A DNA stretch of 64,000 bases. Origin: Haliovirga abyssi. Lineage in GTDB: Bacteria; Fusobacteriota; Fusobacteriia; Fusobacteriales; Haliovirgaceae. The notes below the pieces were generated by a model. The model saw only the letters and a program-made list of their open reading frames with translations, was not told where the DNA came from and did not search any database. Location of the stretch: positions 1,856,637 through 1,920,636 of the forward strand of contig NZ_AP027059.1 of assembly GCF_030295325.1 (NCBI RefSeq), in the 5' to 3' direction. Both the position numbers and the translations under genes were made by a program. Of this stretch, positions 1 to 8,671 are shown one piece after another (the first letter of the stretch is position 1; each line of letters opens with the position of its first letter).

Positions 1-971
1 ATTGTACAATACATTCTACTTTCTAAATTATTTATTTTCCTTAAATATCTATAATATAATACATTCATATAAGCTGCTCCAATCTCAATATTTTTTGGAG
101 CATTATATAACTCTTTTGGCGTTAATATTTTTACTTTTCCATATAGTTTTTTAGTTGCATCTGCTCCTGCTGATTTTGGCACAATCTGCATAAGACCATA
201 TGCAGGAACATAAGATGTTGACATTGGATTAAAATCACTTTCGGATTGAATTATTGCATAAACTAAGCTTTCTTTTATTTTTTCTTTTTCAGAATATTTT
301 TTTATATATTTACTATACATTAAAGCTTTTTTGTTTTTATAATTTTTTGGAAGCTTTATTTTTATAATAACTCTCTTTTTCCCTTTAATCTTACTCTTTT
401 CCATCTTAAGTTTATTTCTCTTCACTTTATCTATTACAATTTCAGATACTTTTTTTATATTCTTTTCCCCTTTTTTCAAATATATATCTGTAATTATTGG
501 AAATGAAATTGGACTCTTAATTTTTTTATTCAGTCTCTTCTCTGTATTTTTTAAATATTCATTTCTATTGAAAGCTGTATTTGTATCTTCTAAAATTAAT
601 TTCGAAAAAGATTTTGCTAAATCTTTTTTTATTGTTTTTTCATCTCTTGATTTATCAACTATTTTTTCAATAGTTATTTCTCCTTTTTCAAAATCAACTA
701 TTTTTCTTTCACTGTATTTATTGTCATATTCTACAAATATTTTAGCTGAAGATACTTTTGGATTTTTCCAATTTTTAAGAATATTTTTTTTATAATTTTC
801 AAACTCTTCTTTTTGAATTTTCTCATAATTCTTAAACTCTTTTTCTATATTTTTCTTATAAGTTTGATATTCTTTATTAGAATTTTTTTTATAATTTTCA
901 AATCCATCATCTCCAAAACTAAATATAAATATAATTTGAAAACAGATAATTAACATTAATATTCTTTTCAT
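1..971 (-). CDS. MltC-like lytic transglycosylase, C-terminus cut by window edge
   Basis: Predicted periplasmic murein lytic transglycosylase that cleaves peptidoglycan glycan strands. The ATG at 971 follows a strong GGAGGAGC ribosome site. The N-terminus is a hydrophobic signal segment (about residues 1-19), then a long Lys/Glu-rich region like the N-terminal part of MltC. From about residue 235 comes an SLT domain: an IIQSESDFNP motif with the probable catalytic Glu near residue 244, then an AYGLMQIVP motif. The frame stays open to base 1, so the last part of the SLT domain lies outside the window. It is monocistronic as far as can be seen; the upstream LPP20 gene has its own terminator in between. 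The family is clear; the exact subfamily (MltC rather than another SLT type) is inferred from the N-terminal region. Confidence 0.85.
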   Translation of the reverse strand, partial: MKRILMLIICFQIIFIFSFGDDGFENYKKNSNKEYQTYKKNIEKEFKNYEKIQKEEFENYKKNILKNWKNPKVSSAKIFVEYDNKYSERKIVDFEKGEITIEKIVDKSRDEKTIKKDLAKSFSKLILEDTNTAFNRNEYLKNTEKRLNKKIKSPISFPIITDIYLKKGEKNIKKVSEIVIDKVKRNKLKMEKSKIKGKKRVIIKIKLPKNYKNKKALMYSKYIKKYSEKEKIKESLVYAIIQSESDFNPMSTSYVPAYGLMQIVPKSAGADATKKLYGKVKILTPKELYNAPKNIEIGAAYMNVLYYRYLRKINNLESRMYCT

Positions 972-992
972 AATTGCTCCTCCATAATCATA

Positions 993-1028
993 TTAAAAAA
1001 TAATCTGGCATTAAAAAACACCAGATTA
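993..1028 (-). terminator. Intrinsic terminator after the LPP20 lipoprotein gene
   Basis: TAATCTGG at 1001-1008 pairs with CCAGATTA at 1021-1028. Read on the minus strand the stem is followed by a run of T. It lies between the LPP20 gene and the transglycosylase gene. Confidence 0.7.
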
Positions 1029-1120
1029 TCAAATTATTTAGGTACATTAAAAAAATAAATTTGTCAAAATCATTTGAGAAAATCTTTAGATATATTCATA
1101 TTTATTCAAACAAATGACTT

Positions 1121-1163
1121 AGGAACGTTTAAAAAATAAGTTTCTTATTTTTAAGCCGTTCCT
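1121..1163. repeat. Family A repeat, short 43-bp copy
   Basis: An almost perfect palindrome: left end GGAACGTTTAAAAAATAAG, right end CTTATTTTTAAGCCGTTCC. It has only the termini of the about 100-bp family A repeat, without the middle part. It sits just downstream of the LPP20 stop codon. Confidence 0.7.
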
Positions 1164-1174
1164 TATTAAATTTT

Positions 1175-1756
1175 TTAATTACCTTTATTAAACATCTTAT
1201 CTATTGAAGAATCTAATTCATCTTGAGCATTTTTACTTTTAAATTCTTGCCATAGTGCTTTTTCATTTCTTAATGTACTATTTACAGTTTCCTTTATTTT
1301 AGGCAATGTATCCTCTTTTTTGATTGCAACTAATATATAAACTTCTTTTTCTGGAGATATCCACATATTAATTTGTTTTGAATTAGTAAGAACTTTACTT
1401 GATACTTGTTTTGACACATTTGTGGCAACTTTATCCACACCATCTTGCCCACCTACACCAACAGCATTAGTATAGCTTTTAAACATATTATTTACTTTTA
1501 CTTCTAATTGTCTAGCAAGTTCATCTCTTGCATTTGCCATTGCTTCTGTTCTAGCAAAACTTAATCCTGCTGCACCTATTTTTGCACTTCCAACTGCTGC
1601 TATTCCATCTTCTACTGATGGATTCATTACCCAATTTGGATATTGTGATTGTTGTTGTACCTTTGTTTCTGGTTTTGGTTTATTATTTGCACAACCTCCT
1701 AAAACACTAAGTCCTAATGCTCCTAATATTAATGCTCCTGCTACTGATTTTTTCAT
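1175..1756 (-). CDS. LPP20-family lipoprotein
   Basis: 193-residue exported lipoprotein. A signal peptide ends in a lipobox LGGC with the lipidated Cys at residue 22, followed by a short Lys/Pro/Gln-rich linker. The mature part (PNWVMNP, then GIAAVGSAKIGAAGLSFAR, then a helix rich in Ala and charged residues) matches the LPP20 domain of proteobacterial and epsilonproteobacterial lipoproteins. The ribosome site GAGGAGGAC lies before the ATG. Its function is unknown; family members sit in the outer membrane or periplasm. It has its own terminator and looks monocistronic. Confidence 0.8.
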   Translation of the reverse strand: MKKSVAGALILGALGLSVLGGCANNKPKPETKVQQQSQYPNWVMNPSVEDGIAAVGSAKIGAAGLSFARTEAMANARDELARQLEVKVNNMFKSYTNAVGVGGQDGVDKVATNVSKQVSSKVLTNSKQINMWISPEKEVYILVAIKKEDTLPKIKETVNSTLRNEKALWQEFKSKNAQDELDSSIDKMFNKGN

Positions 1757-1907
1757 TTTTTTGTCCTCCTCTTTATTTTTTTGTAATGAATTTAAATCAA
1801 TACATTATTGATAATCTCTATTTTTTTACTTTAAATTTTAAAAAAATAAGATTAATAAATTAAATAGTTTAAATCAAATAGTTTAATTGTTTTTTTTATT
1901 AAAAGCC

Positions 1908-2012
1908 TAAGGAACGTTTAAAAAATAATGTTCTCATATTTTGTTATAAAAACACTTAAAACATTGCGTATTTTATAACAAAATGGGAATGTTATTTTTA
2001 AGCCATTCCTAA
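1908..2012. repeat. Family A repeat (MITE-like), full-length copy
   Basis: About 100-bp imperfect palindrome flanked by TA on both sides. Left end AAGGAACGTTTAAAAAATAA, right end TTATTTTTAAGCCATTCC, with an internal inverted pair (TTTTGTTATAAAA and TTTTATAACAAAA) around the centre. Closely matches copies at 19879-19983 and 27569-27674. Confidence 0.8.
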
Positions 2013-2696
2013 GTAGATAGATTAGAAAAAAATTATTATATTAAATAAAAAATAAGATTAATATAACAAATAAAAGATAAGAACATTATTTTATAAATAG
2101 TTCTTAATTTTTACCTATCATATTAATTACATATTACAATATTATTTTTCATTTGTCAATTTTTATATTTACAAAAACAGGGGAGATTTTGAGAGGGTCA
2201 GGAATCAAAGGTGGGGCACTCCTCAAAAGCAGGAGCAGCAATATCACATTATCTGATACTCTAATGATAGCGCAGTCTCGACGGCTACGTCGGATAATGT
2301 TTATTATGTAGCGAGCCTTATCTGCTTACAAGCGACTGGCGGAACAAGATTAATAGAAGAAATCCCTTGCCAAACAGTAAAATATAATACTGTAAAAATT
2401 ATACCTATAACCATAAACAACCAATTTAAAATTCTATTAAGTAATTTATTATTTAAAAAAATTTTTAAAAATATCTCATCTCTTATTATTCCATATAGGC
2501 TAAACATCAATGTCATCAAGCTAAGAGATTTAGCTAGCGATAAAACAATATTATAAAATTCACACAAAAAGGAAATGAAGAGATTTTGCAGTATATATAG
2601 TTATCATAAAAAAAGGAGAACTATAACTGTGTAATCAAGAAAAGAAAAGAGAAGCGAAAAAAAGATAGAAAAGAAAGGAAAAAAATAAAAAAGGTA
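2013..2696. other. Gene-poor interval with a short GC-richer island
   Basis: No convincing gene. Most is AT-rich spacer, but about 2170-2345 is clearly richer in G and C than its surroundings and reads like foreign or decayed sequence. The best minus-strand ORF here has no ribosome site. Plus-strand frames show fragments resembling a beta-helix repeat (a GGALLKS..SNITLSDTL segment, then a frame shift to TSDNVYYVASLICL), which could be the remains of a surface-protein gene, but this is weak. The interval ends at the IS200 end hairpin. Confidence 0.4.
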
Positions 2697-3340
2697 CTAA
2701 ACAACCACCAGCTGAAGCAGGTGGGTTTCCTTTGCGACTGAAAGTCGCTATTTAAAGGCTAAAGCCTTCTTGAAAGGTCTTTGGCTAAAGCCATCTAAAG
2801 TTTCCGACTAAAACTCGTTTACTCTGTTATTTTAAAAATATCATTGTCTTTCATTTTATCTTGATTTTCAACATATTCTTTTATCATTTCCTCTGTAACA
2901 CTTCCAACCGTTCCACAAAAATATCCTCTTCCCCACAAATGTTGTCCCCAATATTTCTTTTTCAACTCTGGAAACTCATCTTGTAATAATTTTGATGATC
3001 TCCATTTTAAATATTGCACTATTTTTGCTGGGGACAATGTCGGTGGACAAGATATTAACAGATGAATATGATCTTTTGTTATATTCCCTTTTACTATCGT
3101 TATATTTCTCGCTTCGCAACCTTGTCTAATTAAATCCCTTAATCGTTTCGCCATCTCTCCTTTTAATATCTTATATCTATATTTAGTCACCCACACAATA
3201 TGGTATTTTATATCATATATCGAATGGCTTCCTTTTCTATATTCCATTTCTATCACCTCAACAAATTATACTACACATATTTATCTTTAGCAAATTTTGC
3301 TGAAAGCTATTCGCCTAAAGGCGAAGGTTTTTAACCTGGC
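2697..3340 (-). mobile_element. IS200-type single-strand transposon
   Basis: Compact element carrying only tnpA. The end downstream of tnpA has a hairpin at about 2702-2728 (CCACCAGCTGAAGCAGGTGG region) and short repeated CTTTAG/CTAAAG words; the end upstream of tnpA has the imperfect palindrome TTCGCCTAAAGGCGAA at 3310-3325. Such subterminal hairpins, without terminal inverted repeats, are the mark of IS200/IS605 elements. The exact ends are estimates. It directly abuts the truncated istA, so it probably took part in the deletion of that gene. Confidence 0.75.
2819..3247 (-). CDS. tnpA: IS200 transposase TnpA (Y1 HUH)
   Basis: 142-residue HUH-type transposase that excises and inserts the element as single-stranded DNA. 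The metal-binding HUH motif is HIH at residues 60-62 and the probable nucleophile is Tyr125 in EEMIKEYVENQ. The length is full for the family, and the frame is intact, so the element may still be active. The start is taken at the ATG at 3247, preceded by GAGGTG at proper spacing, rather than at the GTG three codons upstream inside that ribosome site. Confidence 0.9.
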   Translation of the reverse strand: MEYRKGSHSIYDIKYHIVWVTKYRYKILKGEMAKRLRDLIRQGCEARNITIVKGNITKDHIHLLISCPPTLSPAKIVQYLKWRSSKLLQDEFPELKKKYWGQHLWGRGYFCGTVGSVTEEMIKEYVENQDKMKDNDIFKITE

Positions 3341-3346
3341 GCATAG

Positions 3347-4426
3347 AAAATAAACGGAGAGGAGAAAAAATTTCAATTAGCATTAATTACAACAGCATAT
3401 GGTTCATATCACTACGCGAGACTGTATAACAATCAAAAGACAGATAGCTTTTTAGATCTTCATGTTAAAGCATTTAAACATTTTAATGGAGTATATAAGA
3501 CTGTAGTATATGATAATATGCGTGTAGCAGTAAAAAGATTTATAGGACCAACGGAAAAGGAAACAACAGATGATTTAATAAAATTATCAATGTATTATGG
3601 TTTTGATTATAGATTTTGTAATACAAGACGAGGAAATGAAAAAGGGCATGTAGAACGAGGAGTTGAATTTGTAAGAAGAAAAAGTTTTTCAAGGAATTTA
3701 GAATCTTCAAGCTTAGAAGAAGCAAATAATCATTTAGAAAATACGTTGAAAAATATAAACTCAAAGCCAAGAAAATGGATGGGAAATAAAAGCCCAGAAG
3801 ACAAATTAAAAGAAGAAAAAGAATATTTGTTAAAGTTGAACCCAGATTATGTAATAGCAAAGAAGGTAGAATGCAGAGTAAATAAATACAGCACAATAAC
3901 AATAGAACAAAATAAATATTCAGTACCAGAAAGATTGGTAAATAAATTTGTAGAAGCTAAAATTTATCCAGAAAATATAAAAATATACTTTGAAGGAGAA
4001 TTATTAGCAACACATGAAAGGAGCTATAAATTACAGGATTGGATATTAGATATAAACCATTATTTAGAAACGTTAAAAAGAAAGCCTGGTTCACTAAAAC
4101 ACAGTACTTCACTACAATGCTCAGAACACAGGCTACAAGAAATATACACAAGTTATTATAGCAAAAAACCAAAAGAATTTCTAGAACTTTTAGAGATAAT
4201 AAGAGAAAAAAGTTTGAAAGAAGTTGAGAAAGTAATAGAGGAATTATTAAAAAATGGAGAAAAGTTAGTAACTACAGAAAATATAAAAAACATAATAAAC
4301 CAAGAAAAAATAGCTATTCCAGAAGCAGTAGATAAAAATGAAATAGAAGAAAAATCTATTGAATTATTAGAAAAAATAAGTGAAATATTTACATCTAATA
4401 ATAATGAAACGAGGTATATAAGTTGA
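3347..4426 (+). pseudogene. istA: istA transposase, N-terminal part deleted
   Basis: The frame is open from 3347. It starts in the middle of the IS21 transposase core (KFQLALITTAYGSYHYARLY), followed by VYDNMRVAVKRFIG and the GNEKGHVERGVEFVRRK segment of the DDE catalytic domain. About 360 residues remain of a protein usually near 500, so the helix-turn-helix and the first catalytic region are gone. An internal ATG at 3518 could start a shorter product, but no good ribosome site is visible. The last codons overlap istB. Confidence 0.8.
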
Positions 4427-5178
4427 AAAATAATGAATTGAAATTAATAAAGGAATATTTAAAAGAATTAAAATTATCAGGAATAGCAACAGAATTAGAA
4501 GAAAAAGTAGAGGAGGCTAATAAAACAGAACAAAGCTATGAGCTATTTTTAAAAGAAATACTAGAGCTTGGAATAGACAAAAGAAGAGAAAATGGGAAAT
4601 TGAATAGATTAAGATACGCAAAATTCCCATATAAAAAATATATAGAAGATTTAGAAAAAGAAAGTTTACCTAAAGAAGCTCAAATAAGGTTAAAGGAGTT
4701 AAAGAGTTTAAAATTTATAGAAGAAGGGAGGAATTTAATATTAGCAGGTAATGCAGGAACAGGAAAAACACACATGGCAATAGGATTAGGAATAGAGGCG
4801 TGTATGAAAGGTTACAAGGTTCTGTATGTAACAATACCATTATTAATAAACGAATTAAAAGAAACACGAAGTGGAGGTAAATTGAGAGTATTTGAAAAAA
4901 GATTTGAAAAATATGATCTAGTAGTTTGTGATGAATTAGGATATATTTCATTTGATAAAGAAGGAAGCGAGCTGTTATTTACATTTTTATCGTTACGAGC
5001 AGGAAGGAAAAGTACAATAATAACATCAAATTTACCATTTAACAAATGGAATGAAGTATTTAAAGATCCAGTACTAACAGCAGCACTAGTGGACAGACTA
5101 ATCCATAAATCTTATGTCATAAATATGAATGGGAATTCGTATAGAACTAAAGAAACTTTGGAGTGGTTAAAGACATAA
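4423..5178 (+). CDS. istB: IstB, AAA+ transposition helper ATPase
   Basis: 251-residue ATPase that helps IstA capture target DNA. It shows a Walker A GNAGTGKTH near residues 109-117, a Walker B YDLVVCDELGY near 165-175 and the usual C-terminal NGNSYR segment. The start is a TTG overlapping the istA stop (TTGA), with GAGG at 4411-4414, which suggests translational coupling. The gene is intact although its partner is truncated; IstB alone is not expected to mobilise the element. Confidence 0.9.
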   Translation: MKNNELKLIKEYLKELKLSGIATELEEKVEEANKTEQSYELFLKEILELGIDKRRENGKLNRLRYAKFPYKKYIEDLEKESLPKEAQIRLKELKSLKFIEEGRNLILAGNAGTGKTHMAIGLGIEACMKGYKVLYVTIPLLINELKETRSGGKLRVFEKRFEKYDLVVCDELGYISFDKEGSELLFTFLSLRAGRKSTIITSNLPFNKWNEVFKDPVLTAALVDRLIHKSYVINMNGNSYRTKETLEWLKT

Positions 5179-5257
5179 TTTTTTTATGCTCAACTGGGAC
5201 TTTTTCGATTAATAGGGTGGGAACTTTTCACTTGACAAATACAACATTTTTATCATA

Positions 5258-8227
5258 TCATTTTGATCTCAAATTTATTGCATACAATTTATAACTTCCT
5301 ACATAGATAGTATCATTATTTCCTATTGCTGGCTTTGAGTATATTATATATCCTATTTCATAATTCCATTTTAATGTCCCATCTGGATTTATTGCATACA
5401 AATTACGATCATAACTTCCTACATAAATTGTACCATCACTTCCTATTACTGGACTTGAGTCTATACTATTTTCTATTTCATAGCTCCATTTCAATGTCCC
5501 ATCTGGATTTATTGCATACAATTTATGATCACAACTTCCTGCATAGATAGTACCATTACTTCCTATTACTGGGCTTGAGTTTATCCAATCTCCTGTTAAA
5601 TAACTCCATTTTAATGTCCCATCTGGATTTATTGCATACAATTTATTATCATGACTTCCTACATAAATTGTACCATCACTTCCTATTGCCGGATTTGAAT
5701 TTATAGAATTCCCTGTTAAATAACTCCATTTTAATGTCCCATCTGGATTTATTGCATACAAATTACTATCACGACTTCCTACATAAATTGTACCATCACT
5801 TCCTATTGTCGGACTTGAGCTTATCCTATATCCTGTTAAATAACTCCATTTTAATGTCCCATCTGGATTTATTGCATACAATCTATGATCCCAACTTCCT
5901 ACATAGATAATACCATTACTTCCTATTGCCGGACTTGAGGTTACCCAATATCCTGTTAAATAACTCCATTTTAATGTCCCATCTGGATTTATTGCATACA
6001 ATTTATTATCAGAACTTCCTACATAAATTGTACCATCACTTCCTATTGCTGGTGAGGATACCCAATCTCCTGTTTTATAGCTCCATTTTAATTTGCTTGG
6101 AGCTTTAACATTTAATGCTTCTGAACTTATTGCACCATCATCATTTTTTGCTGTAACTTTTATTGTAAAAGTCCCTTCTGATGAATATATATGTTCTTTT
6201 ATTATATTATCAAAGCCACTTGTTATTGTTAGAGATGTTGTATTATCTCCCCAATCTATTGTTACTTCTTTTACCTCTCCATCACTATCTTTAACTGTTC
6301 CTGTTAGGGTTAATTTTAAACCTTCTATCTCACTAGTAATATTTATTTTTGGAACTATATTTGGTACTTTAACATTTAATGCTTCTGAACTTATTGCACC
6401 ATCATCATCTTTTGCTGTAACTTTTATTGTAAAAGTCCCTTCTGATGAATATAGATGTTCTTTTATTATATTATCAAAGCCACTTGTTATTGTTAGAGAT
6501 GTTGTATTATCTCCCCAATCTATTGTTACTTCTTTTACCTCTCCATCACTATCTTTAACTGTTCCTGTTAGGGTTAATTTTAAACCTTCTATCTCACTAG
6601 TAATATTTATTTTTGGAACTATATTTGGTACTTTAACATTTAATGCTTCTGAACTTATTGCACCATCATCATCTTTTGCTGTAACTTTTATTGTAAAAGT
6701 CCCTTCTGATGAATATAGATGTTCTTTTATTATATTATCAAAGCCACTTGTTATTGTTAGAGATGTTGTATTATCTCCCCAATCTATTGTTACTTCTTTT
6801 ACCTCTCCATCACTATCTTTAACTGTTCCTGTTAGGGCTAATTTTAAACCTTCTATCTCACTAGTAATATTTATTTTTGGAACTATATTTGGTACTTTAA
6901 CATTTAATGCTTCTGAACTTATTGCACCATCATCATCTTTTGCTGTAACTTTTATTGTAAAAGTTCCTTCTGATGAATATATATGTTCTTTTATTATATT
7001 ATCAAATCCACTTGTTATTGCTAGAGATGTTGTATTATCTCCCCAATCTATTGTTACTTCTTTTACCTCTCCATCACTATCTTTAACTGTTCCTGTTAGG
7101 GTTAATTTTAAACCTTCTATCTCACTAGTAATATTTATTTTTGGAACTATATTTGGTACTTTAACATTTAATGCTTCTGAACTTATTGCACCATCATCAT
7201 CTTTTGCTGTAACTTTTATTGTAAAAGTTCCTTCTGATGAATATATATGTTCTTTTATTATATTATCAAATCCACTTGTTATTGCTAGAGATGTTGTATT
7301 ATCTCCCCAATCTATTGTTACTTCTTTTACCTCTCCATCACTATCTTTAACTGTTCCTGTTAGGGTTAATTTTAAACCTTCTATCTCACTAGTAATATTT
7401 ATTTTTGGAACTATATTTGGTACTTTAACATTTAATGCTTCTGAACTTATTGCACCATCATCATTTTTTGCTGTAACTTTTATTGTAAAAGTCCCTTCTG
7501 ATGAATATATATGTTCTTTTATTATATTATCAAATCCACTTGTTATTGCTAGAGATGTTGTATTATCTCCCCAATCTATTGTTACTTCTTTTACCTCTCC
7601 ATCACTATCTTTAACTGTTCCTGTTAGGGTTAATTTTAAACCTTCTATCTCACTAGTAATATTTATTTTTGGAACTATATTTGGTACTTTAACATTTAAT
7701 GCTTCTGAACTTATTGCACCATCATCATTTTTTGCTGTAACTTTTATTGTAAAAGTCCCTTCTGATGAATATATATGTTCTTTTATTATATTATCAAAGC
7801 CACTTGTTATTGTTAGAGATGTTGTATTATCTCCCCAATCTATTGTTACTTCTTTTATCTCTCCATCACTATCTGTTGCATTTATTGTTAAATTTATAGT
7901 TTTATCTGTTATTGTTTCTTTAATATCCATTTTAGGTGCTACTAATTTTTTTAATTCTAAATTTATTATATTTTCTTTTTCTGATATCTGAATATCTTTT
8001 GTTATTTGTTTATACCCCTCTTTTTTTGCAATTAAAGAGTATTTTTGAAATTTTAAATCATTAATAACATATTTCCCTAAACCATCAGTTAAAGTTGCCT
8101 TCCCACCAATTTCTACTTTTACATCCTTTAATACATTTCCTCCACTCTCTTTAATAACTCCAGAAAGATTTCCCTGATCATCTTTTTGATTAAAACACCC
8201 TGTAAACATAAACACAATCACAATCAT
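5258..8227 (-). CDS. Surface lipoprotein with seven PKD and seven beta-propeller repeats
   Basis: Predicted outer-surface lipoprotein of about 990 residues. The order is: signal peptide with lipobox FTGC, a carboxypeptidase-regulatory-like beta-sandwich (about residues 20-95, LSGVIKESGG...GKYVINDLKF), seven PKD domains each with a DSDGE.KEVTIDWGDN motif, and seven PQQ/WD-like blades of 40 residues (GSDGTIYVGS..LYAINPDGTLKW). PKD domains 2-7 are almost identical. The ATG at 8227 is the likely start, but it lies 17 nt after the GGGAGGG ribosome site; the spacing suggests that an earlier start codon was lost, or that an upstream TTG without a ribosome site (8311) is used. PKD/propeller lipoproteins usually bind carbohydrate or protein; the ligand here is unknown. 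It is flanked by IS21 and IS110 remnants. Confidence 0.8.
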   Translation of the reverse strand: MIVIVFMFTGCFNQKDDQGNLSGVIKESGGNVLKDVKVEIGGKATLTDGLGKYVINDLKFQKYSLIAKKEGYKQITKDIQISEKENIINLELKKLVAPKMDIKETITDKTINLTINATDSDGEIKEVTIDWGDNTTSLTITSGFDNIIKEHIYSSEGTFTIKVTAKNDDGAISSEALNVKVPNIVPKINITSEIEGLKLTLTGTVKDSDGEVKEVTIDWGDNTTSLAITSGFDNIIKEHIYSSEGTFTIKVTAKNDDGAISSEALNVKVPNIVPKINITSEIEGLKLTLTGTVKDSDGEVKEVTIDWGDNTTSLAITSGFDNIIKEHIYSSEGTFTIKVTAKDDDGAISSEALNVKVPNIVPKINITSEIEGLKLTLTGTVKDSDGEVKEVTIDWGDNTTSLAITSGFDNIIKEHIYSSEGTFTIKVTAKDDDGAISSEALNVKVPNIVPKINITSEIEGLKLALTGTVKDSDGEVKEVTIDWGDNTTSLTITSGFDNIIKEHLYSSEGTFTIKVTAKDDDGAISSEALNVKVPNIVPKINITSEIEGLKLTLTGTVKDSDGEVKEVTIDWGDNTTSLTITSGFDNIIKEHLYSSEGTFTIKVTAKDDDGAISSEALNVKVPNIVPKINITSEIEGLKLTLTGTVKDSDGEVKEVTIDWGDNTTSLTITSGFDNIIKEHIYSSEGTFTIKVTAKNDDGAISSEALNVKAPSKLKWSYKTGDWVSSPAIGSDGTIYVGSSDNKLYAINPDGTLKWSYLTGYWVTSSPAIGSNGIIYVGSWDHRLYAINPDGTLKWSYLTGYRISSSPTIGSDGTIYVGSRDSNLYAINPDGTLKWSYLTGNSINSNPAIGSDGTIYVGSHDNKLYAINPDGTLKWSYLTGDWINSSPVIGSNGTIYAGSCDHKLYAINPDGTLKWSYEIENSIDSSPVIGSDGTIYVGSYDRNLYAINPDGTLKWNYEIGYIIYSKPAIGNNDTIYVGSYKLYAINLRSK
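5281..6080 (-). repeat. 120-bp tandem repeats (propeller blades)
   Basis: A 28-base word containing CCCATCTGGATTTATTGCA recurs with its end at 5400, 5520, 5640, 5760, 5880 and 6000, an exact 120-bp period, and in degenerate form at the end of the gene. Each unit encodes one 40-residue blade. Confidence 0.9.
6097..7880 (-). repeat. 264-bp near-identical tandem repeats (PKD domains)
   Basis: The word GGAACTATATTTGGTAC occurs at 6351, 6615, 6879, 7143, 7407 and 7671, an exact 264-bp (88-codon) period. Units differ by only a few bases, including silent ones, which points to recent expansion or gene conversion; copy number is likely to vary between strains. Confidence 0.9.
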
Positions 8228-8311
8228 ACTTAATAAACTTTTTTCCCTCCCTATTGTAATTAAAATTATTTCGTTATTTCTTATTTTTTGCAGTTTTTCA
8301 TTATAAACCAA

Positions 8312-8671
8312 TTTATAAAATATGAGTTCTTATAGACTATAAACAATATTTATATGCTTTTAAGAAAATTAGACGCACTTTAATAAAACGTTTGTCATTT
8401 TATTTTTTTTGGCGTGGTAATCCCTAATATTCTTATAGCAACAAACCTCCCATATCTAACAGGATCTATGTCCTAAATTCCTTCGTTCTGTCTGTCTATA
8501 AGTTAGGTGTTGATTAAAGCTCCTTTGCTGGGTCATTGCCCTAATGGAAAAAATTCCAACCAAATACCTGCTCATATTTTATGTATCCATTTAAACTTAT
8601 TCTGCTTCTTCATAGGCCATTATTTCTAATGGACGTTTACCCTAAGAATTAACATTTTTAAAATTTACTCT
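8312..8671. other. Long non-coding end of the IS110 element
   Basis: About 360 bp without a gene. The part 8390-8650 is more GC-rich and less A/T-tract-like than normal spacer here and follows the C-terminal fragment of the IS110 transposase, so it is most likely the non-coding end of that element. IS110/IS1111 elements make a structured bridge RNA from a non-coding end, and this is the only stretch around the gene long enough for one. The outer boundary was not identified. Confidence 0.45.

Larger units (their letters stand above)
3347..5240 (+). mobile_element. IS21-family element, left end deleted
   Basis: Carries the distal part of istA, an intact istB and a right end at about 5179-5240 (GGGACTTTTTCGATTAATAG then GGGTGGGAACTTTTC, typical of IS21 subterminal repeats). 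The left end and the first part of istA are missing; the sequence switches directly from the IS200 end to codons from the middle of istA. Without the transposase N-terminus and left end it cannot move by itself. Confidence 0.75.

Noticed and set aside
2304-2567. 87-residue minus-strand ORF with two hydrophobic segments
   Set aside because: Starts with TTG, no ribosome site, ends in the GC-richer island, and no family pattern is visible.
2697-3340. IS200 as a simple insertion inside an intact IS21
   Set aside because: The missing istA 5' part does not lie on the other side of the element.
5281-7880. CRISPR-like array
   Set aside because: The repeats are contiguous 120-bp and 264-bp coding units in frame; there are no unique spacers and no cas genes.
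6093-7991. 632-residue plus-strand ORF opposite the PKD repeats
   Set aside because: Mirror frame of a 264-bp repeat: one open unit makes all units open. No ribosome site, and the minus strand shows clear PKD motifs.
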